This document shows positions 29,001 through 44,000 of a stretch of DNA of 64,000 nt, one piece after another. A model generated the notes under the pieces. It saw only the letters and a list, made by a program, of their open reading frames with translations. It did not search any database and was not told where the DNA came from. How positions within the stretch are numbered: position 1 is the first letter of the stretch; each line of letters begins with the position of its first letter. The stretch is from Owenia fusiformis (Eukaryota > Annelida > Polychaeta > Sabellida > Oweniidae). The stretch covers positions 19,603,181 through 19,667,180 of the forward strand of contig CAIIXF020000010.1 in NCBI GenBank assembly GCA_903813345.2, in the 5' to 3' direction. The position numbers were made by a program, and so were the translations under genes.

Positions 29001-32000
29001 AGCTATTTAAGATGAAAGTAGAAAAATACAGAATTATATTGAACGCACAAGAGTTTTTCACTTAAAATTCAGACCTGTTCAAGGATTTTTTACTAAAATC
29101 ACCAGTTTTTAAAGTATATTTTCTCATCAACAGTTAACCCAAATTAATTGAAACTCTACATATGTAAAGGACACATCATCAGCTTTCCAAAAAAATAAAT
29201 TTGGTTGCCATAGCAACAGTGGTTGCTATGGTAACCATGGGAACAATATAGTCAAAAATCTCATTTTTACCCCCCAAAGATCAATTTGGTGAAAAATATT
29301 TTTTTCAAATCAATGTTAAAAGTGATAAAAACCATATTTATAAGTAATTTGATGGGAAATAAGGTATTTTAGGGTATTTAATAGCACATTTGACCATTAC
29401 ATGTACTAATTGAAAGGGTTTTTAGCGATTTTACTAAAAATCTGAGATTTTCAGCTATTTTGGGTGTGTTTTATGGTGATTACACCATATTGATTCATAG
29501 GATGACTTGAGAATAATATGAATTCAACAAGGTATTGTATAATAATGCCCTGGGAGTTTAAAATTGCAACAGCTGTTACAATTGTATGAAAAGATAACTG
29601 TTGCCATGGTAACAACCATTTTGGTTCATTGTACTGTATCTCTCAAAAACACATAATGCACATCTGTTTTAAATAATGTATGTTGTATTATATGTATTAT
29701 TATTCAAGTCAATAAATAAATATATATATATATATATTATTATTATACATCTAATGATTAATAAATATAATAAGTTATTATTTGTTGCTATGGTAACTTG
29801 TTTACTACCCTTTTACTACTGTACTAGTAAATATATATTCTTACATCACTCGAAAGCAAAATGATATAACTCGGCCAAACTTTATCGGATTTTGCTCATT
29901 TTTGCATCAAAATGATCAGAATAAAATGCATAATATAGTAGGGATGTATAGATACTGTACCATACATATGGAAAACATAATGTAATACAATGTATGTCAT
30001 TATCAAGACAAATGGTTTCCACCCACAATGCATTTTAAACAATGTCACCAACCTATAAGTTCTAAGAATGGGCTGTACATCTAACCCTGATAATAAAAAA
30101 GGTGAACATTAATGGTGGTGATTACACCATATAGTCACTTTTTGATAGTGACAGAAACAAAACATTCAATTTATTTAAAAACATCAAAAATGTTTCTCTT
30201 ATCTCCATACACAAGGCCTAGTAGCTCAATTAAGTTATCTTTTAATTTTAAAATAGTATGTACTCTACCTCTTTCAGAAAAGGTGAAAAGGCTTTTGAAT
30301 TCAACACTCTCATAAAAGGATGCTTTGATATAATTTATTTGAGATTTGAGGGCAAATTTCTTGTCAAGGAGGGTACGTTTATTCTTTAACAAAAGATCAA
30401 CTTGACCCTTTGTGACACATTTACCATCTGATGATATTGCATTTGCCAGTCTTTTTTCCCTATTTTCCCTGCTAAGTTTTTGTCGTTCAAAAATTAGTAA
30501 CTTTGCTTGCCTATGAGGCTTGTTTTTTTCTGAAATGTGTTTTAAATGCTTTTTTATTGTCACAGTGGTATATTTCCTTTCCAATTTTCGAGTTAAACTA
30601 ATTGCATTTTGTAAAACCTGATTTTTTCTGACTTTATTAATAGTTTTATTTGCCCTCATGGCCACTTTACTGTTGATGGTATCCCAACAAGCACTTGGCT
30701 CTTTTTGTCTCTGCTGACTATACCGTCCCAGGTTAGATTCATTTCTGTCGCTGTGTGACTCTTTTCCACTCAACATTGATATCATATGTGGAGTGGGAGA
30801 ATAGTATATTCCTTCCTCAAAATATTCCTGAGAAATTTTCCTAAGGGCAGTAGCACCCAGGTTACAACCTGATATCAAATAGTCTATGGCTCTATCTATG
30901 ATATTTTGTGAGTTTGAGAGTAACTGAGCTCCAACAGGCATGGAAAATTTTTTTCCATCAGTTCTCAAGAACTCGCTATTGAATAACGTTTTTTCTCCAT
31001 TTAAAATTTCCCTTGCATTATTTTTATTTACATTTTGTAAAAATTGAAAAGCATTGTTAATGTAGGGTCCAACAGACAAAACGTCATGACTTTTTAACAT
31101 AGTCATAAATTGTTTATGATATGAAGAGAAAGCATCTGCTGCTGTTAGTTGGGCTAAAACTTCATCATTTGCAAGGGCATTTTTGATTAAAATATCTTTG
31201 TTTCTTAGAGTGGCACCTTGTGAAAGAAGTTCCTCATAAAATTCAATGATATATGGAATAGCTTTAATGATCTTCCCAGACTCATACTCATGTCTGTAGT
31301 GTCTGTTTTTATTAACATAAGAAAATGTTGGAATATTGTAGTCTTTTTCAGCACACCAGCCTCTCCAGACATCCGCACGGCTAAACTCATTTTTATTGGC
31401 ATGATCTGGACTAAAAACTGAACTTATTGTTTCAACAATCTTACCACCCATTGCCTCAAATGTTCTTCCTGGCCGCGCCATATTGCTTTGCTCATACTTG
31501 CCTAATACCCCTAGATCTGGTTGTATTTGATGCATTCCCTCATAAAAGGATCTGCTTACTTTTGCACCAGAATGCATTTGGCAGGCACTCAGGTAAAGTT
31601 CTTTCAAATTGATGGTTTGCGCTGGTGTTAAGATATCCTCCTGAAGTAACTTTTTAAGACAGTCCAAATGTTCTAACTCCAATTCCCTATGAAGTTTTTT
31701 ATTGACATGATCCCCCATGAATTCTGTTATGTATGCAATAGATTGTTTGGAAGAATTGGGAATATTAAGTTGATCTAAAATAGATGTTGTTTTTTCCAAA
31801 GAGTTCTTTATATGATCTAGTTGAGCCTCTGATGTGTGGTTTGGAAGATTCTCTACCCTAGACTCAAGAGAATTGCCATCATTAAAAGTCCATATGGTTG
31901 ACACATGTTCTAGGCCTTTCCTTGTTGTTGTATCCTGGGCAACACGCATGCCATTCTGTGCTCTTGCCTCCATTTCAAGTCCAACTTGAGCATCACTTAG

Positions 32001-35000
32001 AAGGCCTCCGCGACGAACCATTCTGCCAGAAGTAGTTCTGAAATCAAATTTGAACAGTTTATTTAAAAAATCAATCTGGCATGGTACATTTGATACCAAG
32101 TGCCAACTGGTGCCACAGAAAGTGAAAATAGGCTGAATCATTTTTCTAATCAATAGGAATCCCTTGGATAAGACAAGTTAAAGTTTATTTTTCCAGATAG
32201 GTCTTGATGCAAGACTGAGGAATTGTCTAAAAACCTCTGATCATTATACAAATGCAATTAAACATTAATTATGTGAAGTTTATGTGTCTGTTTATAATTC
32301 AATTACTCTGCTACAGAATTAAACCATTATTGATTTTGCGTCAAAATTATTGTACTATTACTTAATTTGGTCGCTGTTTTAATTTGGCGGATCCGCTAAA
32401 TTCCCATAAGTGCGTTATAATATTGCAATTCCGCCAAATTGAGAACCCACCAAATGCATGTAATGATCAAGCAGCAAATCGGCCAAAATAAGTAGGGCAA
32501 AATTAAGTAGAAGTATAGTACTCAAAATGGATTATAAACTTAAAAATGACAAATAAAGAAATGTATACCTCGATGGAGTACATTCTAGTCTTTTACCACA
32601 GTATGCAGTCAACACAGTGTTTTGAATTTTACCAGCTATCGTTGCGTTGACCCCCATATTCTGTAACTCAGTTGTCACAAGCATTGTTTTATCATTATAT
32701 GCACCTTTCTCAACAGTTTTAATCATTGATGACCTTCTTTGTCTATTTCTCTTCTTTATTTTTCTTAGACTTTTCTTTAAATTGTCTCTTTCTTTTGAAA
32801 TTTGACTTATTGTTTCATTGTTTTTATTTAAATCTTCTTTCAAAGCATTGATAGTTGCATCTGATTTATTTGACATATGCTCAAATCTAATGTTCTGTTT
32901 CTGTAACTTTTTCATTGATAATTCCTCTTCATTTTTCATTTGGAGTTTTCTTTTTAAACTCAAAGTTTTGTTTTCTTTATTAATCAATTGTTCTTTAAGT
33001 TTTTTCCTTTTCTGCTTTTCCTGTTGACATAATAATTCATTTTTGTTGATTAATAATTTCTGTTTTTTAGACACAGTTTTCATGATTTGAATTGTTCTTT
33101 TACTTGTGTGACAAGAACTACAAAATACTAGTTTTCTTCGAGAAATTTTAGTTCCATTTGTCACATTAAAGGTTCTGTCACTAGTAGGTGTATTTGTAAG
33201 ATCAGGATTTGTAGATTTATATGTTGATACAGGAATAATGAAAGCGTTCTCCTTTTTCCATTTAGATCGAGAAATCTTTTTTGCAACCGAATCGATGAAT
33301 GCTTGGCTATAGTCTGATCCACTAAGTTCTGACAGGAAATATGCGAACAAACGTTTGTGCCTTGACTGCTCTTTTGTTATTTTGTAGGAAGCATGTAGAA
33401 GCTGCTTTACCAGTTTAGTGGGTAGTAAATGTTTATTTGCTTCATGGGACAGGTGCTTTCGTAATCCCAAATACTTTAATGATGACTTTTCTCCAGGCAC
33501 CTGGAAATACATATTAAAGTTTATATGATAACTGTTTATATTCTGATGGTAACCTGCACTTTCTGTTTACACAATAATCAAACATGTAAGTTAGCACAAT
33601 GAGTCTGCCTGCCATAAAAGTAGACCTACAATTCCTACATGTTCAATTGTATTGATATCAAAATTCAAAATGTGAGTGAACTTCATTTATCTTTTTCATT
33701 TTAGACTTAAGACATTATACCCAACATATGTTTATGTACTGGGGTATGCCGAGATTTACTACTGTATCTCTTTGAATTTTAAAACTTGAATACTTGAGAA
33801 GATAAATGTAAACAAAAACATGAATATCAAATCCAAGCTTGATCATCTTTATACATGTTACATACAAAAGTTATGATTACAGCAGTGTACATGTGCAGTA
33901 TGTTAGATTTGCCATTTGCTGTATCTTGGTATAACTCACAGACTCAAATATTTATGTAAAATTTATACCTGTGGCAAATCATCAATTGCTATTTCAAACT
34001 CTTTCAGGGCTGTATCCTGCCACTGCCTAGAATGCCCCTTGGTAATTGATTCTGCCATTGATGCTGAGATCTGAAATGTTCAATGGCTATAATTAAAATA
34101 CATTCTTATGAATATAATGTCATTCTGATATACTGATGAAAATGTCTTGAAAATTAGTCACCAAATGAGACTTTCAACATGGATCAAAATATAGTAACAT
34201 ATGTAAGGTTGATTTGGATTTTTTCCAAACCCGTAATGTGACCGATACCAGCAATACTTCATTTATCTCATGCCGCCTACACTTAATAATTAGGGCTATA
34301 TAGGCCCTTGACCTCTATATTCAAGCATGAGTCCATGTTCACCCCTCCCCCCACAAAAAATGTACCACTAACATACACACTTTCTAATAGATAATAGGGC
34401 CTCTGAAAAAGTACAAGGGCTTGATGCAAGATTATTGTATGTCTGTTGATAAGTGATTAAATGAAACCATGATCAAATTACTTAGTATTTAAAAGCATGA
34501 ATTAATATCAAATCAAACTAGACTACCAGTATATCAGTACAGTATGGCATGTATGCATATCAGTAATTTGAACTGCAAGAAAATCAATCAAGGCTCTGGG
34601 TTTTTTACAATTGAAAATGAAGGTGAAAGAAGAAAATCATCACAAAATAACTATAGATTGTTATACATGAACATGTTAAATGGACTGCTATAACCATCTC
34701 GACCTCTGATACATAACAAATCACCGAAATATTTCCACATTGAAAAACTTGAAAGCAGAGTGGGCGATAATAGACTATGGTTCATTTCCTGGTTTCTAAA
34801 ATAAATAATTTCTGAAAGGATATACGATAAATGATAAAAATACATTATTGGGGCATAGTTCAAATCGATAGTTGGTTTTTTTAGAGAGTAGGAAGCGTAA
34901 CAGCGATGAAATCTTTCAATTTCTTGACGTTTTAAAAAAAATTTCAACGACGTCTTTCACGCCATTTTGTTTGTTTCAAAATTATGTCGTTGTGACCTGG

Positions 35001-38000
35001 GTCAACTTTGCACTCCCATTTCTAAGCCAATATACAATGTATTCCAATGAAATCAGTCCCAATCTAAAGTTTGATATCTCTTGTTTGCCGAGGTGGCCGG
35101 CGTTTTGAAATATACACATAAATTATAAGGTAAATACCTAAAAAACAACGGAACAACTTACCCGCTTCAAAATTTCCCAAACGGCGGGTGGCTGAAATAA
35201 TGTGATGCCTCGTCCTGGCATTTGGCAAAGTTTCAAAGCATTTGACCAATCAATGACCTAGAAATTGAAAATAAGCCCGGGAAATCCACGACGATAAATC
35301 AACCTACCTTCTTCAGTCCAAATCGCGTCATAACAATGTCTGCAAACCCAGTATTTCCTGAAGTGAACTTGTTGTAACGTCTTCAGAGATACATTTCCCG
35401 GGAACGTAGAAATGTGATATTTTAACAAACGAGTACTTTGTATATATTCTCTCAATAAATGCATTTATTTTCTTAGTCAAAAAATAACTGGGGCAGTAAA
35501 AGATGGTCAAACTCTGGGCACTTTGGGGTATTTCTACTCTGGTACAGATATATGTCAATCATGACGTCATGCGAAAATTTGGCCAGTTTCTTCAAACTTC
35601 CAACTTTTAAATGGTTAAATTAAAGTACTTAGGATAGTCAGATTGATTCCAAACTTGTCATGCTGAGAGAACAGTGTACATATTTGTAAAGAAAATCAAT
35701 AAAAAAGAACTTTGACATTATTTGCCCCTATTGTGGATGCATCATTTGTGATGATTTTTGGCCAAAATCCTTGAACAGGTCTGCTTAAAAGCTGTGAAAG
35801 GTTCAAATTATTAGGTTCAAATACAACAGAGATACTGATAGCTTTTACGCAACTAAGGCTGAAGAGGAAAGAAAGGCCTATCAGTAAATAAAGGTACTCA
35901 GAATAGCTGAACATAGAGAATACATTGTGCTAAAACATCTGGCTTGAAGACTAGAGATAACATTGCAAGAAACAACCACATCCGTTCATTCTTATTTAAT
36001 ACACAACATAATAATACCCAAAATTCTTCATCGATCACATGACACGTACCAACCAATTATATTTCAGTATCGCAAATGTGTACCTCAAAAGAGATTATAC
36101 AAATATGGGAGCACCACTAGTGATCTTGAATAAAAAGTAAAACTCATTCATTCATTAGTAGGCACCGTTAGTGTTCTAATATAATAGATGCGGCCTTGAT
36201 TGGTTGAACAGAGGAATAATCTCCGCAAGCCTTGTAACACAGGTCCCCAATAAGCAGTAAGTGTAGAACAGTTAGTAAATCAAGGATAAATAGACCTATA
36301 GGAGACATACGAATCAATGAAGAACAATATACTATGTCAAAGCAGAAATAAAATAGGCATTTCTCTAAGGTGATTTAATATGGAAAGTTTAGATATCATG
36401 TGGTAAGTGATCTTTCATTAGAAGGTTTGCTATGGTTTATCAAAAAAATCAAAGTGCAATGTAAATAAAATATAAAACACTGTCAAACAAAAGAAACTAA
36501 ATGACACCTTACTAAATATTAATATAGTACTAACTTATATAGGACATTCAACTGCATGGGTAATTTTTCATTATGGGTTTAAAAAAATTATAACTGATAC
36601 GCTCACTGAGCATTCATTTTTGTGTATTATAACATATTTCAGTTAACACATTCATCAGTCATTTTTAACAATAGGCTCCTTTTCTATTATTTTGTATAAT
36701 CATCAATCACATTATCTTATTACATATGTAGTAGTATATTTTATATTTTTTGACATTCAGATATGCATTTAGGTTTCTGTGCAAGTCAGTATTGACTTTA
36801 ACTTCACTCTTTCTGGCAAGAAAATATCAATGTACAGTAAAACTTGTGTATAGTGAACATTTTTTGAAAAAACGTTCACTGTAGGTAGGTGTTCACTAAA
36901 GAGAGGGTAATTTATACAGAAGCCAGTGGACTATGTGCGTAGGAAGGGTGTCTACTAGGGAAAGGTGTTCACTAGAGAGAGGTGTTCACTAAGACAGGTT
37001 TTACTGTAATATATCAAAGGCTTCAGAATTTTTGACACTAAGGAAAAATTAATGAACAAAAATTTATTTTTCTTAAAACTTTAAAAATGGAAGCAATTTG
37101 CAAAATTCCTCAAAATATAAGAAAATTTCTGTTCAAACAATTACTGAAAATCACCAGTTGTACATACAGCTAATAATGACACTGTGGATAATATATACAG
37201 TTAATAATGACACCCTGGATAATATATATTGGCTCAGATGTCATTGCAATATGATTCATGTCATTTTTAATATCATGGTAAGGTTTTATAAAATCGTTAT
37301 ATATGTGGGACCGGTATGTGGGTTGATGTGCATTGCCTGTTAGAAGTGAAATATTATCACTAAAGATACATAAAACATCTATGTTATAACGCAGAATATT
37401 CAAATGCTTATTTTCAGAGGTTATATCTAGGGAGGGATTGTGTATTGGGTTTATCCAGAGTGATGAAATTTTATCTTCCCAAGGGACAACTTGGACAGAG
37501 GGAAAATATCCTATCATTCCAATATACAATCCCAACTGGGGAATGACCTTTTCATAGCACCATAATGAAAAACAATAAACAAATAAAATATGTAAGAATA
37601 AATTCAGCCAGAGTACAAATTATACCTAAAAGTATACACCAGATTTGTAATAATGTAACATTTCCCGACAATTTTCTAAGTTATTAATTCCTTTCATAAG
37701 CAATGACATCATTCCTTATTTGCATTCTAAGTAATCAAGATTGTTGTCATGTTTATTACGACATTAGTAATTTGTTAGCAATATACTGTTATCAAAGTTA
37801 GATATGGGACCAGAAATAGCAATCCAATGAGCCAAAAATAGCTGGCTATTACAAAATTTTCCTGACCATAATCATTATTAAATGTCGGATTATTGGTATT
37901 AATATCACAGGGTTTAATTTGTTTCTTTGGTCAGATATTAATTTCACATAAACTTGAATGTTTTCTCAAGTACAGTATATTAGTAGAATTCAATAGAATA

Positions 38001-41000
38001 CAATAGAATAGAATTCATTTTTTAGTAAATTTTCATCTGAAACTTTGATCCCTATTTCTTCTTAGGTTTTTTTTCTCCAAATTGTGACATGACATAGTCT
38101 GCGTTAAAAAGGTTGCTCCTAATCGCATTTCCCAATGTGCAGGCCTATACTGGCAAGAAATGCCAATATTTTTGATACTATTGATACTATATCAAGGCTC
38201 TGGGCTTATCCATATGTAAAAATATTTCTTTAGTTTACTTTACATGCATCAATATTCTCCTGAAAATTATGAAGGATTAAAACTAATATTTCATGCAATG
38301 GTTTTTAAATATAATATTCTAGATAATCATACGATGCTCTTCGCCTTTCCAATTAGAACATGAACTATTGACAATATTCTAAAAATATTATACAATTATA
38401 ATAGTAATAATAATATAATAATTGGAAGTAACCCGATAGTTCACAATTATATTATTGAAGAGGGAATGGAAATATTAGGAGAACCATCTGGACTGCAAAT
38501 TAAATCATTTGTAGTTTCCATCACATCTGAATAATTCATTGCATTCTTGGTCTCTATATCCATAGAAACGGTGACCTTGCAAATGTTGCTTCTATTAAAA
38601 ATGTAAAGACTCTATATAAAGATGCGATTCATTTATTCGCCTCTAAAAGAACAGTTTATTCTAAATGTTCTCGACAGCTTTAAAGGCTAATGAAGTAACA
38701 TAGATCAATTATGCATTAGCTGGCAGTGAAATTCTCATTCCCTATTTCCTTTTTACTTATCGAGTACAAATCGCAAGTAGAATGTAAATAAAGACTTCAA
38801 TTCTCTGATTTTTCTGAGAAAAGATAACAAAATCCATTTGAGATTGATGTGGCCATCAATATATGCAATTTCTAATTTTTAAAGGAATTTGGTTTGAGCA
38901 TGGGCTTTTAATAGATCTATTGAATGCCCATGGTCTGAGCATTTGAAAACTGTTACGAAATGAAAATAGAATAATATAAAATCAATTAGAACCATAGTCT
39001 ATTTAGACTAGTCGGTATTAACATGGTTTTGGGATGCTTTGATACTGATGGTATGGTCATGACGACTGCCTTTGCATGTATTATTTATAGTAGTTCTGAC
39101 GATGTATAGTTGATATGCATTCTTTGGAGTTGTTTTCTCCAACGTTGAGCTTAGTGTTATAATGATGAGATTATCATATAAAGAACCTATACTGCAGGGT
39201 AACTTATTTCATCTAAATTTCCTCAAGAAAATTGATTGGTGGTTTAAATGTACACTGAATTCATCATTTCAACTCTCCTGACAACAACAATGAATGAGCA
39301 ATTAAAGAACAATTCAATGATGTAAAACATGCGCAAGATAATTGAGAGATAATGTCTGTCTTATTATGTGGTTGACTCGGCAATGTTGTGCTTTACAGTG
39401 GTTACTAAGCAATTATACATCCCCTAAAGAATACATTCTACATTATTCATCATAGTAGAACCCCATTCAAATATTTGCATGTACAGCATATATAATATAA
39501 TAAAAAAATATAACGATAATAATGGAATCAGGTAAATTCTAACCTATCTATTATAGAATTCTACTTCATACCCAAATACTTTTGTGAAGACTCTTAACAT
39601 CTGGGGAAGCTCAACTGATTTGTTGTTAAACAGAACATATAAATATAACTTAAAAGTACTTCGAAAAACACATATCTTGCTTAACCTTATAAACTTTGCT
39701 TCAAGAATATCTTCATCACACGCTACGTAAAATAAATAACGGAACACAAATTGAAATAGTTAATGTGACTACTATGTCATTGTAATGACAACAGAGAATC
39801 AAAGATACATATTATATATAATGAAAATGTATTTCAAAATCACCAACTGTATTTTCATACACTGCAATTAACAAAATGCAAATTTGAATAGTTTCTAAAT
39901 GGTAACCAATGATTTTGTAGATCAGTGTTTGGGATATTGTTGTTTGTTTCCTTATAAGAGATGGTATCTGATTATCAACAGTTGAAGATAATAAAATGAA
40001 TTTCAGTATGGTTTGAACTCCCTCTCATCATCTAACAAAATATTAAAATGTTGATTTGCCTTTCACTTAAATATTACATAAATCAATACCCAAACAAAAC
40101 AATTATTTACCCTCTCCCCTAACGAAACTATTCCACAAATGTGTTGAAAATTGGACAACGTCCCTAACCAGCTTTTCATTGTTCATTTTTCTGTGTTTTA
40201 ATACAAAAGGGAGTAACCCATTATCAATTGCATTTACATATCCATGTATAACATATTAACAACCATTAATGTCTCATTACTAGCATTCTGAAATTAATTG
40301 ACATTCAGGGTTCAGTGGGAAGTAGAAACAATCTATTAAGCGCCATTTAGAAACAGAAGAGCTGTGAAATAACATAATAATAGAGAAGGCTATAGTGTTA
40401 CCTAATCTATGTGGACAAAAAATCATTAGAATATAGGATATCAATGTTATTATAAGACACTAATTGCTCATGAACATACACTATTTGATCCTATTTCAGA
40501 AACTGAGGAAGTGACTAAAGTACGGCAAGAATAGTCTACAAGAGGACATGGCCAGCAATGCATATACACAGTACTTAAAGAACGGAACTGAATCAACTTA
40601 CCTTAAAATTATTGACCGACAGTTCAATCCCAGTAAAGATTTTTTATGAATCTAGTGCCTGGACATAAAGTGACATAGATACATGTACAGTTCCATTATG
40701 GCTACCAATAACACCTACCATGTTACATACCCTGTGGGGATGTGGGAGACAAGCACGGTAGATGACATGGTCGAGCCCTTTACTTACAACCGTAGTGTAA
40801 ATTACGACTCAGACCAAGACCAACCATTAAGCAAACGATCAAACTATATTGAATTCAAGATTGGGGTTGGACTTATCAATTATCTCCTGCCAGTTATCAT
40901 AGTGTTTGGACTTATAGGTAATGTCTTGTCTTTGGTGATAATGTTACGTAGACGTATGAGGACTAGCTCTGTATGCCATTACTTGGCCATACTGGCTGTC

Positions 41001-44000
41001 ACTGACAGTATAGTGCTGGTCGTAAGTGCCTTAAAGACATGGATCAGAACGTGGTCAGGCTTCGAGCTACTGCATGTGTCAAACTTTGCGTGCAAGTTTC
41101 TAAAATTTCTATTTTTCTACAGCGCACACTTTTCTGCTTGGCTTGTGGTTGCTATGACAACAGAGCGGGTCATTGCAATATGGTTTCCATTCAAAGCAAC
41201 GACAGTGTGTAGTAAGAAACGTGCTAGAATTGTTACATTATGCCTTGCATTTTTACTACTAGCAGTGAACTGTCATGTCTTGATAACTACAAAACTAGTC
41301 CCAGACTCAAACAGGCCAGGAAAATCAGTGTGTACGAGTGAAAAAGATGACTACTTTATATGTGATATATTTCCAAAAATCAATCTGGCCGTGTATTCTT
41401 TGATTCCATTTGTGCTACTTCTACTGTTTAATTGTTCTATAGTTGTAGCACTAATGTGCCATAGACGCTTCATAGAGTCGCAACATCAAAGTATGAAAGG
41501 ACACACAGGAAGTATACACAGCGCCACCTATTCGGCAAACAGTCAGAAGCTGACACTAATGTTGCTGACAGTTTCTTTTGTTTGGATCATCACCACTATT
41601 CCATACACCGTCTACACACTGTTTCCAAATCACACAGTATCTGATGCCAGAGAACAAGCTGTAAACTTCCTTATCCGTGTCATATGTTACCTAACAATGT
41701 ATGTTAACCATGGCATCAATTTCTACATTTATATACTGACGGGAAAGCGATTTCGACGTGAACTGACGAGAATCTTTTGTGGGCATAAACAACGCCGTAG
41801 AATGAGTAGTCCACAAGTGAAGAGAAAGGTGCATAAGACAAACTCACCTCTTTTAGAGAATTTGATCATAGAGATAGGACAGAACAAGAAACCAACTACG
41901 GATGAAACTCCAATAAAATAATGATCAAACTAAAACATATCTAATAACAACTGTTTACTATCTAATTATTCTTAGTTACCAAAAAGTGTAAATAAAATGA
42001 GGTATGTGTACATTTAATTGTTTATATTTTCTGACATTTAAATTGTAAAAATATCAGTAAGCATAAGATACTTACTGGAAGTTATGAATAATGATTTAAC
42101 ATAAACGTATACTTATAATGAACCCTTCTTATGGTATATTTTAGGGGTCCCATGATTGTTCCTTATTGCTTTAGCACCAGTTTTAGGACTTTATCATGTG
42201 TAGTCATTTTCTGAATTTCAAAAATACAGTGTCATGTACATGTTGTACGCCACCATTGCTGTGGGCCCTTCATATAGTACATAATTTTTTGGTATGTCAA
42301 CTGATAATTCTTATGAAAACAAATAATTCACAGATATTTTCAAATATATCATGAATTTAATTGTATGTGACATGTCAAAGGCATACCAATCAGAGTATCT
42401 TTCAGATATTTTTATTCTTTAATCTGTTGATTTTAGACAATGCTAGAATTCCTAATTTGGCAGGTGAAAAGGTGAATGTGAATATGATTGTATTGAACGG
42501 AATTCTATGTTACCGTATAGGTTATTGCAATCTTCATTTACTTTATGAATGCAGACAAGCATAAGTGCAGTAAGAATGTCTAGACATAGACTTATAAGAA
42601 CAATGCTTATAATTAGAGCAAATATTTTGCAAAGGATTAATGTTTATTAATTAATTTATATGTATTCATCTCTAAAACTATAAATATTTGGTGCAATGTT
42701 CAATATTATAACAAGTGAGCTATGACCATAGCCGTTTACAAATAGAACTCTTGAGAGGTGAAGATCTTATAATGTTCAATACGGGGATTATAAATTATCA
42801 CATACTGTATGTATATAGAGGTAACATAAAGAATACAGGCAAAAACAATAGACTCCAGATTTTCAATCTGGAGTCTAATAAAAAGAAGGACATTGGAATT
42901 ATTCTGACACTTATATATTAAAATATTTTGTTTGAGTACTCCAGGTCCTGAGGGAAAATCCCAATATCCTAAGAACTACAAAATGATCTGTTTATCCTAT
43001 TAGACTTAATTATGCAGAATTTCATATCATATTTGCCCCCTTTGAGAGGGTGTGAAGCTGTATCCTGCTACCTGTTGCAAATACAATTTTTACAAATTTG
43101 TTATATAATTTAAACATGTCAAAGTATGGGATAATCGTAATTTTGTATTTATTCATTGATTTATTCATGAATATTGTTGTAAATGTACTAGTCTAAAATT
43201 TAGGCTGATGTAAATTAACATAATATACAAATATTATGTATATACATGTAAATGTCAAGATATAGAACCTGATTTATACCAAATTGCAATGAGTGCCAGG
43301 CCTGTAGCCAGGATTTGCCAAGGGGGGGGGGGGGGTTGGTTCAGTTTTCAAAAATTTCCAGGGGGGGTTCATAAGTGCATGAGTGCATAATTACATGTAT
43401 ATACACTTTCAACTATAACTTAGTCTCGCTGGCTTGCTCTAAAGATACAAGAACGCCAACTGCTTTTCAAGAGAATTCATAAAGATGCCCTGATAATTTG
43501 ATAATTCTTGAATATGGTAAAACTGGTGTCTAAGTCTCAACACACATGCATCTTCTTTGCTTCACTGGCCATGACAGAGAGCAGTTTCTTGAGTGCAAAT
43601 ATTTCATATTGTGATGATGTTACATGAATACAAATTACGTATTTTCACGAGAGAATGAAGAACTATTAAATAAATAAAAAACAGCTTAAATGATAAAAAA
43701 TGTTATCAAAATAATCTGATTATCAGATTAACCTAGTGTTGCCTCTGATCTTTATGATTTTCCCAATGTTGTTCCTCAGTTTTCAGTTTTTCTGATGTTG
43801 TCACCTATTTTTCTGAATTAGTCCCTCCTATTTATAATTTTAGTTCCGTGATATTTTCCTCCTGTGTCTGATCAATTATATTGAAGTGAAATCCACAATG
43901 AAAGTAACCTATTACCACAGGGACATATATATATTGAACCGGAATGTTTTGCAATACTTCAACTTCATATTTGGGGATTAAAGATTCAAAGCTGTGATTA

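Noticed and set aside
33501-33512. ATG at 33512 as start of the transposase-like protein
   Set aside because: It lies in intron sequence just before a clear acceptor (TTTCCAG); three upstream exons join in phase and give a better start at 35331.
37170-37535. 121-codon minus frame
   Set aside because: Overlaps sequence resembling repeat fragments near 11515 and 22800; no family resemblance and no splice support.
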